Part shown: positions 31,606 to 39,273 of the stretch, in pieces
Numbering within the stretch: the stretch's first letter is position 1
Layout of the letters: every line of letters starts with the position of its first letter
NCBI GenBank assembly: GCA_041390145.1
Contig: JAWKQM010000014.1
Coordinates: 1-64,000 of the forward strand
Source of the DNA: Gemmatimonadales bacterium
GTDB taxonomy: Bacteria > Gemmatimonadota > Gemmatimonadetes > Gemmatimonadales > GWC2-71-9
Reading direction: 5' to 3'
DNA length: 64,000 nt
Translations under genes and position numbers: made by a program
The notes under the pieces: generated by a model
The model's input: the letters and a program-made list of their open reading frames with translations, nothing else
What the model was told of the DNA's origin: nothing
Database searches by the model: none

Positions 31606-32447
31606 ACGGCGGCCAACGCACGGTCGTGCTCACGAGCCTTGCGCTGGTCGCCTTTGCCGGGAATTCGATTCTCTGCCGGATGGCCCTCGGCGGTGCGTTG
31701 ATCGACCCTGCCGGGTTCACGGCGGTGCGTCTCGCGTCGGGGGCCCTCACGCTCTGGCTGCTGCTCGCCGCACGCGGCGGCGGCCTGCCGAGGCTCGAGG
31801 GTCACTGGGCGTCCGCCGCCGCCCTCTTCACCTATGCGGCGGCATTCAGCCTCGCATACGTCTCCCTTGATGCCGGCACCGGGGCGCTCATTCTCTTCGG
31901 CGCCGTCCAGGTGACGATGCTCCTCGCCGGGCTGCGCGCCGGGGAACGGCCCCGCCCGTTCGAGTGGATCGGACTGGCGCTCGCCCTCGCCGGACTCGTC
32001 GTCCTGGTGCGCCCGGGGATCTCCGCGCCCGCACCGGTGGGGGCCACGCTGATGGCGGCGGCCGGGATCGCGTGGGGCGTCTACTCCCTGCGGGGGCGCG
32101 GAAGCCGGGAACCCCTTCGGAACACCGCGGGCAACTTCATGATGGCGGCACCGGTGGCCGTCCTCCTGGTGCCGCTCGCCGGCGGACTCGGCACCTGGAC
32201 CGCGAGCGGCGTCGGGCTTGCCGTGGCCTCTGGCGCGCTTGCCTCCGGCGTCGGCTACGCAATCTGGTATGCCGCCCTGCCCGCCCTGACCGCCACCCGG
32301 GCCGCGCTGGTCCAGCTGCTGGTGCCGGTCCTTGCGGCGGCCGGGGGAGTGGCACTCCTTTCCGAGGCCATCCCGCTGCGCCTCCCGGTGGCCGCCGCCC
32401 TGGTACTGGGCGGGGTGGCGCTGGCGGTTACCGCCAGATCCTCCTGA
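31602..32447 (+). CDS. EamA/DMT family transporter
   Basis: A 281-residue protein with ten predicted helices in two EamA repeats (residues 8-130 and 143-278). FAGNSILCRMALGGALIDP and FTAVRLASGALTLWLLL open the first repeat; VGYAIWYAALPALTATRAAL and LVPVLAAAGGVALLSEAI are landmark motifs of the second. DMT transporters move amino acids, nucleobases or drugs; none can be chosen. The DDAH-like hydrolase starts 18 nt downstream. Confidence 0.92.
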   Translation: MNGGQRTVVLTSLALVAFAGNSILCRMALGGALIDPAGFTAVRLASGALTLWLLLAARGGGLPRLEGHWASAAALFTYAAAFSLAYVSLDAGTGALILFGAVQVTMLLAGLRAGERPRPFEWIGLALALAGLVVLVRPGISAPAPVGATLMAAAGIAWGVYSLRGRGSREPLRNTAGNFMMAAPVAVLLVPLAGGLGTWTASGVGLAVASGALASGVGYAIWYAALPALTATRAALVQLLVPVLAAAGGVALLSEAIPLRLPVAAALVLGGVALAVTARSS

Positions 32448-32464
32448 CCCGGAAGCCTGCCCCA

Positions 32465-33247
32465 ATGCCAATCGCCCTGACCCGCGACGTCAGCCCCGCC
32501 ATGCACCTCTGCGAGCTCAGCCATCTGGCGCGCACGCCCATCGACCACGACCGCGCACTCGCACAGCACGCGGCGTACGAGCAAGCCCTCATGGAACTCG
32601 GCTGTCACGTGCATCGGCTGCCGTCGGATGAGTCCATGCCCGACGCCGTGTTCATCGAGGACACGGCGGTGGTGGTCGATGAAATTGCGGTGATCACCCG
32701 CCCCGGCGCGAAGTCCCGACGGGTGGAGACTGAGGCGGTGACCGGGGCCCTCGGGCGCTATCGATCGCTCAAGGCCATTGAGGCGCCCGGCACCGTCGAC
32801 GGCGGCGACGTGCTGCGGGTCGGGCGGACCTTCTATGTCGGCGACTCCGCGCGGAGCAACCGCGACGGCATCGCGCAACTCGGCGAACTGCTCGCACCCT
32901 ACGACTACCGGGTGGTGCCGGTCGTCACGCGGGACTGCCTCCACCTCAAGACGGCGGCGACCGTCGCCACGACGGGCGTGGTGGTCCTGAACCCGGCGTG
33001 GGTGGACCGCACCCTGTTCGAGCACGTCACGGTAGTGGAGGTGGACCCCGGCGAGCCCTTTGCCGGGAACGTGCTCCAGATCGGGGACGCGACCATCTGT
33101 GCGGCGGCGTTTCCGCTGACCAACCGTCGCCTCGCCGAAGCCGGGGTCGCCGTGCGGACGGTGGACATGTCGGAATTCGCCAAGGCGGAAGGGGGCGTGA
33201 CCTGCTGCAGCGTCATTTTCCAATCGACGGAGGGACCGGCCACATGA
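32465..33247 (+). CDS. DDAH-like arginine-derivative hydrolase
   Basis: A 260-residue protein of the amidinotransferase/DDAH fold. FIEDTAVV (acidic residues that bind the guanidine), the catalytic histidine His160 in DCLHLKTA, and the C-terminal nucleophile in GVTCCSVIF (Cys248, by analogy with the second cysteine of mammalian DDAH) are all present. The known family reaction is hydrolysis of methylated arginine to citrulline and methylamine; related enzymes act on arginine. Here the physiological substrate is open. Overlaps the downstream membrane gene by ATGA. Confidence 0.85.
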   Translation: MPIALTRDVSPAMHLCELSHLARTPIDHDRALAQHAAYEQALMELGCHVHRLPSDESMPDAVFIEDTAVVVDEIAVITRPGAKSRRVETEAVTGALGRYRSLKAIEAPGTVDGGDVLRVGRTFYVGDSARSNRDGIAQLGELLAPYDYRVVPVVTRDCLHLKTAATVATTGVVVLNPAWVDRTLFEHVTVVEVDPGEPFAGNVLQIGDATICAAAFPLTNRRLAEAGVAVRTVDMSEFAKAEGGVTCCSVIFQSTEGPAT

Positions 33248-33618
33248 CCTTCGCCCGGCGCGTGTTCACGGTGGCCTGGATCTACGGCTTCGCGTCGCTG
33301 CTCCCGATGTATGTCATGGAAGGGTGGTACATGGAACGCCTCCCGCCGGCGCTCACGCACCCGGAGTTCTACTACGGGTTCATCGGCGTGGCGCTGGCCT
33401 GGCAGGTGCTGTTCTTCCTCATTGCGCGGGAGCCGGCGCGGCTGCGGCCGGCGATGCTTCCGGCCGTGCTCGAGAAGCTGGGGTGGGGGTTCGCGGTGCT
33501 GATCCTGGTGTTGCAGGGGCGGGCCCCGAGCTTCTTCGTGCCCGCCGCGGTGATCGACCTGGTGCTGGCCGTCCTGTTCGTGATGGCGTGGCGAAGGGTC
33601 GGTCAGGAAGGGGCGTGA
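33244..33618 (+). CDS. Four-helix membrane protein, unknown
   Basis: A 124-residue membrane protein with four helices. EGWYMERLPPALTHPEFYYGF is the longest soluble loop, and ARLRPAMLPAVLEKLGWG looks like a conserved cytoplasmic turn. It starts by ATGA overlap with the DDAH-like gene, so it is likely co-translated. The 3' end overlaps the convergent outer-membrane-factor gene by 16 nt. I do not recognise the family. Confidence 0.65.
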   Translation: MTFARRVFTVAWIYGFASLLPMYVMEGWYMERLPPALTHPEFYYGFIGVALAWQVLFFLIAREPARLRPAMLPAVLEKLGWGFAVLILVLQGRAPSFFVPAAVIDLVLAVLFVMAWRRVGQEGA

Positions 33619-35003
33619 TTGAAGTCGCCACCGAGGGCCAGGTAGAGGTCGATCCGGGTGGCGAGTCGCGCGTTCTCGAGTTGAATGACGGTAGCTTCCG
33701 TCGCCAGCTGCGAGGTCTGCAGTTCGATGACCGACAGCAGGTCGATGCCGCCCGCGCGGTATTTGAGCATGGCAATCCGCACCGCGTCGGTCCGGTTCAC
33801 CAGGGCCGCCCGCTCCGCGAGGAGCCGCTCGGCGAGCAGCAACTCATTGGTCAGGGCGCGCTCCACCTCCGCGAAGGCGCGCAACAGCACGGCGCCATAG
33901 CGGGCCACCTGCACTTCCTGCTGGGCGGTCGCCACCCGGACCTGGGCCCGGAGCGCACCCCCCTGGTAGATCGGCACGAGCATCCCGATGGCGCCCCCGA
34001 CCATCCAGGGGTTCAGGTTCAGGAGCGAGAGGAGCCCATCACTGAGCTTGCCGCCGGACAGGGTGAGCCCGAAGCTGGGGAGCAGCGCCAGACGCGCCGA
34101 TTCCTCCGAGCGAAACGCCGCCAGGACCGCCTGCTCCTGCGACGCGACATCCGGGCGCCGGCTGAGCAGCGACGACGGAATCCCGGCGGCGACCGGCGGA
34201 GGCACCGGCGCGAACGAATCGGCCACCGCAAGTTCCGCGGAGGGATATCGGCCGAGGAGCACCTCAAGCACCCGCCGCGCGTCGGCATAGTCGGCCTGGG
34301 CGGCCCGGAGCTGGCTCTGCGCCGTGTTCAGCTTGGCGCTGGCCTCCGCGACATCGAGATCAGACACCTTCCCCGCCGCGCGCCGCAATTGGACGAGCTC
34401 CAGCAATTGGCTGTAGTTGAGGACGGACCGCTCGCTCAGGCTGAGCAGTTGCCTGGTCTCGACGGCCAGGTACCACGCCTTCGCGGTCAGCGCGGCGAGT
34501 GACTGCCGGGCCCACGCATATTGCAGCGCCGCGGCGTTGTACCCCGCCACCGACGCGGCCTTCTGTGCCCGCACCTTCCCCCAGATATCGATCTCCCACG
34601 AGGCCCCGACGACCCCCTGCCCCGCGGTGAACGCCTCGGGTTGATCGGCATCCTTGACGACCGAGCCCCCGACGTTCAGCCCCACCTGCGGCTTCAGCTT
34701 GGCGCTCACGATCCCCACCGACTGCCGCGCGACATCCACCCGCCCCGCCGCCGCCCTGAGATCGAGGTTGTTGGTGACCGCCTCGGTCACGACCGCGGTG
34801 AGGCCGGGATCGTTGAAGGAGGCCAGCCAGCCGCCGGAGACCGAGTCCGTGTCGGCGGGAGCGCGCCAGGTGGCCGGGATGACCGTGCTGTCCGGGAGTG
34901 CGGCCTTCACGACCGCCGCCTGCTCGGGAGGCGCGGACAGCGCGCATCCTGCCACCAGCACGGCGGCCAGCGCGGCGCAGCTTCGCAGGGAGAGACGCGG
35001 CAT
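33603..35003 (-). CDS. TolC/NodT-type outer-membrane efflux lipoprotein
   Basis: A 466-residue protein starting at ATG 35003 (ATGA overlap with the upstream HlyD gene). A lipobox LVAGC near residue 19 follows the signal. Two OEP repeats: GGWLASFNDPGLTAVVTEAVTNNLDLRAAAGR is the first and the segment from SLLSRRPDVASQEQAVLAA on is the second; ASWEIDIWGKVRAQKAAS is also standard. This family forms trimeric channels through the outer membrane for efflux. With the two upstream genes it forms a set whose inner-membrane component is not a classical pump. Confidence 0.93.
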   Translation of the reverse strand: MPRLSLRSCAALAAVLVAGCALSAPPEQAAVVKAALPDSTVIPATWRAPADTDSVSGGWLASFNDPGLTAVVTEAVTNNLDLRAAAGRVDVARQSVGIVSAKLKPQVGLNVGGSVVKDADQPEAFTAGQGVVGASWEIDIWGKVRAQKAASVAGYNAAALQYAWARQSLAALTAKAWYLAVETRQLLSLSERSVLNYSQLLELVQLRRAAGKVSDLDVAEASAKLNTAQSQLRAAQADYADARRVLEVLLGRYPSAELAVADSFAPVPPPVAAGIPSSLLSRRPDVASQEQAVLAAFRSEESARLALLPSFGLTLSGGKLSDGLLSLLNLNPWMVGGAIGMLVPIYQGGALRAQVRVATAQQEVQVARYGAVLLRAFAEVERALTNELLLAERLLAERAALVNRTDAVRIAMLKYRAGGIDLLSVIELQTSQLATEATVIQLENARLATRIDLYLALGGDFNHAPS

Positions 35004-36154
35004 CACATGTCGAACGGGTAGAGCCAGTTCAGCCACGTGTGCGTGCGGATGGACACTCGCCGCAACACGCTCCAGGCGGCGCTCCCCGTGTAGATGGCCG
35101 CCGTGCCCTGCGCGCCAATGGGGAAGAGCGACTGTTCGGTGCTGTCCATGTCGATGCGCACCGCGTACATCCCCTGCGGGGCCTCCGGGGGAAGGGGCCG
35201 GAAGACCGGCAGCGTCCCGCTCGGCAGGTACTGTCCGTCGCCGCTCGCCTTCCAGATGCTTCGGACTTTCCCGGTGAAGATCTGGCCCGGGTAGAGGTTC
35301 AGCGCCACCTCGACGGGCATTCCCACCTTCACGTACTTGAGGTTTTCCTGGGTGTAGGACGCGAGGAGGTAGCGCTCACTCGTGCAGATGAAGGAGGCAA
35401 TGGCGCCGAAGCGCACCTCACCGGCCACCATGCCCGGACGCACCTGGAGATTCACGATATAGCCGTCCTCCGGCGCCACCATGGTCGTATTGTCGAGATA
35501 GTACCGCGCCAGCTCAAGCTGGGCCTGGACCGACGCCACGTCGGTGTTGACGCCGTCGATCTGTGACTGGTACTTGAGACGAGCCCGCAGTGCTTCCGCC
35601 TCTGCCTCTTTCAGGGCGGCGCGCTTGATGCCAAGCTGCGCGGCCCACTGCTGCGCCTCCTCCTCGGAGCCGGCGCCCTGTCCGGCCAGCTCCTGCGTCC
35701 GCGCCTGCTGCCATTCGGCGTACGTCAGTTCGTTCCTCGCCTTGCTGACCTTTTCCGCCGCGACCTCGACGTCTGCCTGGTAAATCCGGACGTTCTGCCG
35801 GGCCTGCGCGAGCTGGGCTTCCAGCTGCGACACCTGGTACTGATAGGGGCGGCGGTCGAACTGAAAGAGCGGGGTCCCCTTCTTCACCACCACATCCGGC
35901 TCCACCAGGACCGCCGTCACCAGCGTCGGCGCGGTCAGCCGCGGGACCAGCTGGATGGTCGGCTGGACCATGGTCGCGGTGGTGGAGTAGGGGGTCATGA
36001 AGCGCATGCCGATCAGGAAGACCAGCAGCAGGTGAAGCACCACCAGGGCGTACACGACCCCCCACCCCATCGTGAACTTGGCCAGCTTCAGCTTGCTGAA
36101 GACCAGCCAGAAGATGAAGGTGAAGAGGGTGATGACCGAGAAAGCGAAAAGCAT
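35003..36154 (-). CDS. HlyD-family membrane-fusion protein (YiaV-like)
   Basis: A 383-residue protein. Two N-terminal membrane helices (about residues 3-19 and 31-50) precede the adaptor domains; TPLFQFDRRPYQYQVSQLEA starts the lipoyl half, a long helical hairpin spans about 105-235, and MVAPEDGYIVNLQVRPGMVA closes it. The two-helix start and the adjacent DUF3302 gene match the YiaV/YiaW pair of enterobacteria, unlike one-helix AcrA-type adaptors. It should link an inner-membrane partner with the TolC-like protein downstream. Substrate unknown. Confidence 0.9.
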   Translation of the reverse strand: MLFAFSVITLFTFIFWLVFSKLKLAKFTMGWGVVYALVVLHLLLVFLIGMRFMTPYSTTATMVQPTIQLVPRLTAPTLVTAVLVEPDVVVKKGTPLFQFDRRPYQYQVSQLEAQLAQARQNVRIYQADVEVAAEKVSKARNELTYAEWQQARTQELAGQGAGSEEEAQQWAAQLGIKRAALKEAEAEALRARLKYQSQIDGVNTDVASVQAQLELARYYLDNTTMVAPEDGYIVNLQVRPGMVAGEVRFGAIASFICTSERYLLASYTQENLKYVKVGMPVEVALNLYPGQIFTGKVRSIWKASGDGQYLPSGTLPVFRPLPPEAPQGMYAVRIDMDSTEQSLFPIGAQGTAAIYTGSAAWSVLRRVSIRTHTWLNWLYPFDM

Positions 36155-36158
36155 CGGA

Positions 36159-36497
36159 TCACCCTTCCGGGGTGGGTGGTGGCGTTGGAATGGGCTCGCC
36201 CTTCATTTCCGCAATGTTCGCCTCGATGGCCCGCCGTTCCTCCTCCGGGAATCGGCGGATGTCCACGATGTCGGTCGGCTTGAACGCCCAGATGAACGCC
36301 TGGACCCACGGCACCACGGCCATGAAGCCCAGGTACCCCATGAGGCGAACCGCCTCGGCGTCGGGATGCTTCCGGGCGATGGCGATCTTGCCCGGCAGTC
36401 CCATCATCAGCACGACCACAGCCATGAAGCCGAGGCCCGCAACGAACAGCACCGCGAAGGTGACGAAGTCCCAGAAGTCCAGTGAAAAGCCCAGCAT
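36159..36497 (-). CDS. DUF3302 membrane protein (YiaW-like)
   Basis: A 112-residue membrane protein with two helices and a conserved cytoplasmic-turn motif GLPGKIAIARKHPDAEAVRLMGYLG, matching DUF3302 proteins such as E. coli YiaW. The C-terminus is acidic then proline-rich (PTPPPTPEG). It starts the operon with the YiaV-like HlyD protein 4 nt downstream, as in enterobacteria. No function has been shown for the pair. The 152-nt divergent gap to the SYLF gene must contain the promoter. Confidence 0.85.
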   Translation of the reverse strand: MLGFSLDFWDFVTFAVLFVAGLGFMAVVVLMMGLPGKIAIARKHPDAEAVRLMGYLGFMAVVPWVQAFIWAFKPTDIVDIRRFPEEERRAIEANIAEMKGEPIPTPPPTPEG

Positions 36498-36649
36498 GGC
36501 AATCGTCCCTGGGAACGGGGAGAGCAGGTCAGTGCCGCGCGCTATCCAACCTGACGGATACCGGATATTCTACCGGGCAGGGGGAGAGAGGGCAAACTCG
36601 AACCCTGTCGTCCTGTCTCGTGTGCATCATCCCCGCCGGAGGACTCCTC

Positions 36650-37216
36650 GTGAACCGCCTCAGCCGTGCCGTCGTTCTGGTCGCGTTGCTCTCCTTCCCC
36701 TCCACAAGCGCCGCCCAGGACACGAAGCAGCAGGCCAAGTGCGACGAGGCCGTGCAGCTTTTCCGTTCCACCGACCGCGACATGGCGCAATTCTTTGAGT
36801 CTGCGGTGGGATACGCCATCTTTCCATCGGTGGGCAAGGGAGCGTTCATCGTCGGCGGCGCTGCGGGCACGGGGTGCCTCTACGAGGGGCACACCATCAT
36901 CGGGCAGGCGAAGCTGGTGCAGGTGACAGTGGGCCTTCAGCTCGGCGGGCAGGCCTACGCCGAGATCATCTTCTTCCAGACTCGCGACGCCCTTGCCTCG
37001 TTCAAGTCGAGCAGTTTCGAGATGAGCGCACAGGTCAGCGCCGTGGCCGCCGCGAGCGGGGCCTCGGCGAACGCCAAGTATGAACTCGGCGTGCTGGTCT
37101 TCACGATCGCCAAGGGCGGCTTGATGTACGAGGCGTCGGTTGGCGGACAGAAGTTCACCTTCAAGCCGATACCGGAGTCGTCCTCCGGCGAGGGCGCGGC
37201 GCCAAAGAAGAACTGA
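36650..37216 (+). CDS. SYLF/Ysc84 lipid-binding domain protein, exported
   Basis: A 188-residue protein starting at GTG 36650, with GGAGGA 7 nt upstream, and with a signal peptide ending SAAQ (residue 23). FFESAVGYAIFPSVGKGAFIVGGAAGTG is the SYLF start, QVTVGLQLGGQAYAEIIFFQ and ALASFKSSSFEMSAQVSAVA its core. Eukaryotic SYLF domains bind phosphoinositides; bacterial ones are periplasmic with unknown role. The Gly/Ser-rich tail EGAAPKKN is short. It is followed 21 nt later by the membrane methyltransferase. Confidence 0.88.
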   Translation: MNRLSRAVVLVALLSFPSTSAAQDTKQQAKCDEAVQLFRSTDRDMAQFFESAVGYAIFPSVGKGAFIVGGAAGTGCLYEGHTIIGQAKLVQVTVGLQLGGQAYAEIIFFQTRDALASFKSSSFEMSAQVSAVAAASGASANAKYELGVLVFTIAKGGLMYEASVGGQKFTFKPIPESSSGEGAAPKKN

Positions 37217-37237
37217 CCCAGTCAATCGGAGCATCGC

Positions 37238-37984
37238 ATGGCGATGTACGAAGAATGCGTTCAGTCAGGGCAATGGCTCTTCCAGCGCCGGGGATGGCTC
37301 CCGATCGCGGGGGTGGCGCTGCTCCTGACGCAGGTGGGCCCGGTCGCCGGGGAAGTGCGCGCGGTGCCCGTGGGTTGGCCGCTGATCTGCTTCGGGATCT
37401 CGATGGTCGGGCTGCTCATGCGCGCCTACACGGTGGGGTGTGCCGCACCCGGCACCTCGGGCCGCAACCGGGGCGGTCAAGTCGCCGAGTCCCTGAACAC
37501 GACAGGCGCCTACTCGCTGGTGCGGCACCCCCTCTACGTCGCCAACGCCGTCATGTGGCTCGGGCCCCTGCTCTACCCGCGGAGCCTCTGGGCGGCCGTG
37601 GTGCTCGCCCTCGTGTTCTGGTTGTACTACGAGCGGATCATGTTTGCGGAGGAGGAGTTCCTTCGTGGGAAGTACGGCCAGACCTTTGTCGACTGGGCGG
37701 CCAAGACCCCCGCATTCCTGCCGAACTTCCGGCACTGGACCCCGTCCCGCATCCCCTTCAACATCCGGGTGGTGCTCCGCCGGGAATATTCCGGGCTGCT
37801 GCTGGTGGTCCTGATCTTCGCCGCCCTGGATGCGCTCGAATGGTGGGTCTCCTTCCATGAATGGCGGATCGACCCGTTCTGGGCCTGGGCGCTGGGCGTC
37901 GGCGCCGTCATCGCCACGGTGCTCCGCACACTCCGACGAGGCACGACGCTGCTCGAAGACCGGAAGCCGGCACCGAAGCCATAG
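37238..37984 (+). CDS. Isoprenylcysteine/phospholipid methyltransferase family membrane protein
   Basis: A 248-residue protein with about five helices. GAYSLVRHPLYVANAVMWLG and EEEFLRGKYGQTFVDWAAKTPAFLPN carry the ICMT/PEMT signature, where the His, the Pro-Leu-Tyr and the downstream Glu bind S-adenosylmethionine. Bacterial members methylate lipids or small hydrophobic acceptors; the acceptor here is unknown. A further pair of helices after residue 180 is unusual for the shortest members. A bidirectional terminator follows 13 nt later. Confidence 0.88.
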   Translation: MAMYEECVQSGQWLFQRRGWLPIAGVALLLTQVGPVAGEVRAVPVGWPLICFGISMVGLLMRAYTVGCAAPGTSGRNRGGQVAESLNTTGAYSLVRHPLYVANAVMWLGPLLYPRSLWAAVVLALVFWLYYERIMFAEEEFLRGKYGQTFVDWAAKTPAFLPNFRHWTPSRIPFNIRVVLRREYSGLLLVVLIFAALDALEWWVSFHEWRIDPFWAWALGVGAVIATVLRTLRRGTTLLEDRKPAPKP

Positions 37985-37997
37985 CCACCAAACGAAA

Positions 37998-38026
37998 GGG
38001 CCGGCCCGACAGAGTCGGGCCGGCCC
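37998..38026. terminator. Bidirectional 13-bp hairpin terminator
   Basis: GGGCCGGCCCGAC pairs perfectly with GTCGGGCCGGCCC around an AGA loop. It sits between the convergent methyltransferase and cold-shock genes and can stop both transcripts. Confidence 0.8.
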
Positions 38027-38064
38027 AGACGTGGTAGCCGGCGACGCCGGCGTCCCCTCTCGAC

Positions 38065-38274
38065 TTACTTGAGCTTGACGACGTTCTCGGCCGCGGGGCC
38101 CTTGGCGCCCTGGACGATGTCGAATTCAACCTGCTCGCCTTCGGCGAGCGACTTGAAGCCCTGGCCCGAGATGGCCGAGTGGTGGACGAAGCAGTCCTTC
38201 TGGCCGCCTTCGGGGGTGATGAAACCGAAGCCCTTGGCGTCGTTGAACCACTTCACGGTGCCGGTCGTACGCAT
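38065..38274 (-). CDS. CspA-family cold-shock protein
   Basis: A 69-residue single-domain cold-shock protein: TGTVKWFNDAKGFGFITPE includes RNP1 (KGFGFI), and DCFVHHSAI is RNP2 (usually VFVHH). It binds single-stranded RNA/DNA and melts RNA hairpins, which lets it act as an anti-terminator and translation aid. AGGAG lies 7 nt upstream of ATG 38274. The 297-nt region upstream contains two copies of a palindromic 12-mer and an intrinsic terminator on the same strand, suggesting leader control. Confidence 0.95.
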   Translation of the reverse strand: MRTTGTVKWFNDAKGFGFITPEGGQKDCFVHHSAISGQGFKSLAEGEQVEFDIVQGAKGPAAENVVKLK

Positions 38275-38307
38275 GCGGTACTCCTGATGGTGTGGTGTAA
38301 TCGGAGT

Positions 38308-38352
38308 CCGGGCATGCCGTCCTGGCCGACTACGGTTGTTCCGGGCATGCCG
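38308..38352. repeat. Duplicated palindromic 12-mer upstream of csp
   Basis: CCGGGCATGCCG occurs at 38308-38319 and at 38341-38352, 33 nt apart (about three helical turns), each centred on the palindrome GGCATGCC. They lie 34-78 nt upstream of the cold-shock start codon. They could be paired operators or leader elements. Confidence 0.5.
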
Positions 38353-38410
38353 CCGGACGGCGGGGACCCGTGCGGCTGACGAGTGGTCGCCCTATGCGAC
38401 AAGAGGAATC

Positions 38411-38440
38411 AAAAAAAGGGCACCGCGAATGCGAGCCCTT
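38411..38440 (-). terminator. Intrinsic terminator upstream of the csp gene, possibly ending a small RNA
   Basis: Read on the minus strand, AGGGC-T-CGC, loop ATTC, GCG-GT-GCCCT forms a stem with a small bulge, directly followed by seven T. It ends about 136 nt before the cold-shock start on the same strand, with no minus-strand gene upstream. It could end a small RNA beginning near 38510, which would contain a hairpin CACGCC-ATTT-GGCGTG (38477-38462), or work as an attenuator in the csp leader. Confidence 0.6.
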
Positions 38441-38571
38441 GAGTGAAACCCGGCACCAGTCCACGCCAAATGGCGTGTTTCCGCAGAGCCAAGCTAAGGG
38501 TCGGCCCCTGAACGCACAAGAGTCTTCTTCCAGACACCGAACAAAACCCGAATCGAGGCGATACTTCGAGG

Positions 38572-39273
38572 ATGCCTGACATCGGCCACGCCCTTGCCTA
38601 CTACGCCGTCTTCCTCGTGTCGGTCACCATGCACGAGGCGGCGCACGCGTGGGCCGCCATGCTGGGCGGAGACAAGACCGCCTACCACGGCGGCCAGGTG
38701 TCGCTCGACCCGCGCCCCCACATCCGGCGCGAGCCGATGGGGCTGCTCTGGATCCCGCTCTTCAGCGCCCTCCTGACCGGCTGGCCGATCGGCTTTGCCA
38801 GCGCCCCCTACGACCCGGCGTGGGCCAGGCGGCATCCGAAACGGGCCGCCTGGATGGCACTCGCCGGTCCGGCGGCCAACCTGCTGCTGGTCCTGCTCGC
38901 CTTTGCCGCGCTCCGGCTCGGCGCCAGCGCCGGGATCTTCTTCGCCCCAGAGCACGCCGGCTTCGATCGGCTGGCCGCCACCCCCGCCGGGACCGTCTGG
39001 CCGGTCGTCGTCTTCATCCTGAGCGTGTTCCTGTCGCTCAACCTCCTCCTGATGGTGCTCAACCTCTTTCCCTTTCCGCCCCTCGACGGGAGCGGGGTAG
39101 TCCCGCTCTTCCTGAGTGACAGCGCCACCGTGAAGTACCAGGACTTCATCTGGAACAACCGCGGCCTCGGGATCATCGGCATCCTCATCGCCTGGCAGCT
39201 CTTCAGCTACATCTTCGACCCCGTCTTCCTGTTCACGATCAACCTGCTCTATCCCGGCGCCGGCTATCACTGA
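38572..39273 (+). CDS. M50 site-2 protease family protein (rhomboid-like short form)
   Basis: A 233-residue membrane metalloprotease with about five helices. HEAAHAW (His21, Glu22, His25) is the zinc motif in the first helix, and NLFPFPPLDGSG in a later helix supplies the Asp ligand (usually NxxPxxxLDG). It lacks PDZ domains and is the short form typical of soil bacteria. Such proteases cut membrane-embedded substrates such as anti-sigma factors; the substrate is not known. The stop overlaps the next ATG. Confidence 0.9.
   Translation: MPDIGHALAYYAVFLVSVTMHEAAHAWAAMLGGDKTAYHGGQVSLDPRPHIRREPMGLLWIPLFSALLTGWPIGFASAPYDPAWARRHPKRAAWMALAGPAANLLLVLLAFAALRLGASAGIFFAPEHAGFDRLAATPAGTVWPVVVFILSVFLSLNLLLMVLNLFPFPPLDGSGVVPLFLSDSATVKYQDFIWNNRGLGIIGILIAWQLFSYIFDPVFLFTINLLYPGAGYH

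Noticed and set aside
38411..38520. Possible tRNA, tmRNA, SRP RNA or 6S RNA upstream of csp
   Set aside because: Minus-strand sequence lacks the T-loop, the tag-encoding part of tmRNA and the SRP GGAA tetraloop region, and does not fold into the 6S bubble by eye. It is kept only as an unassigned terminator/leader.
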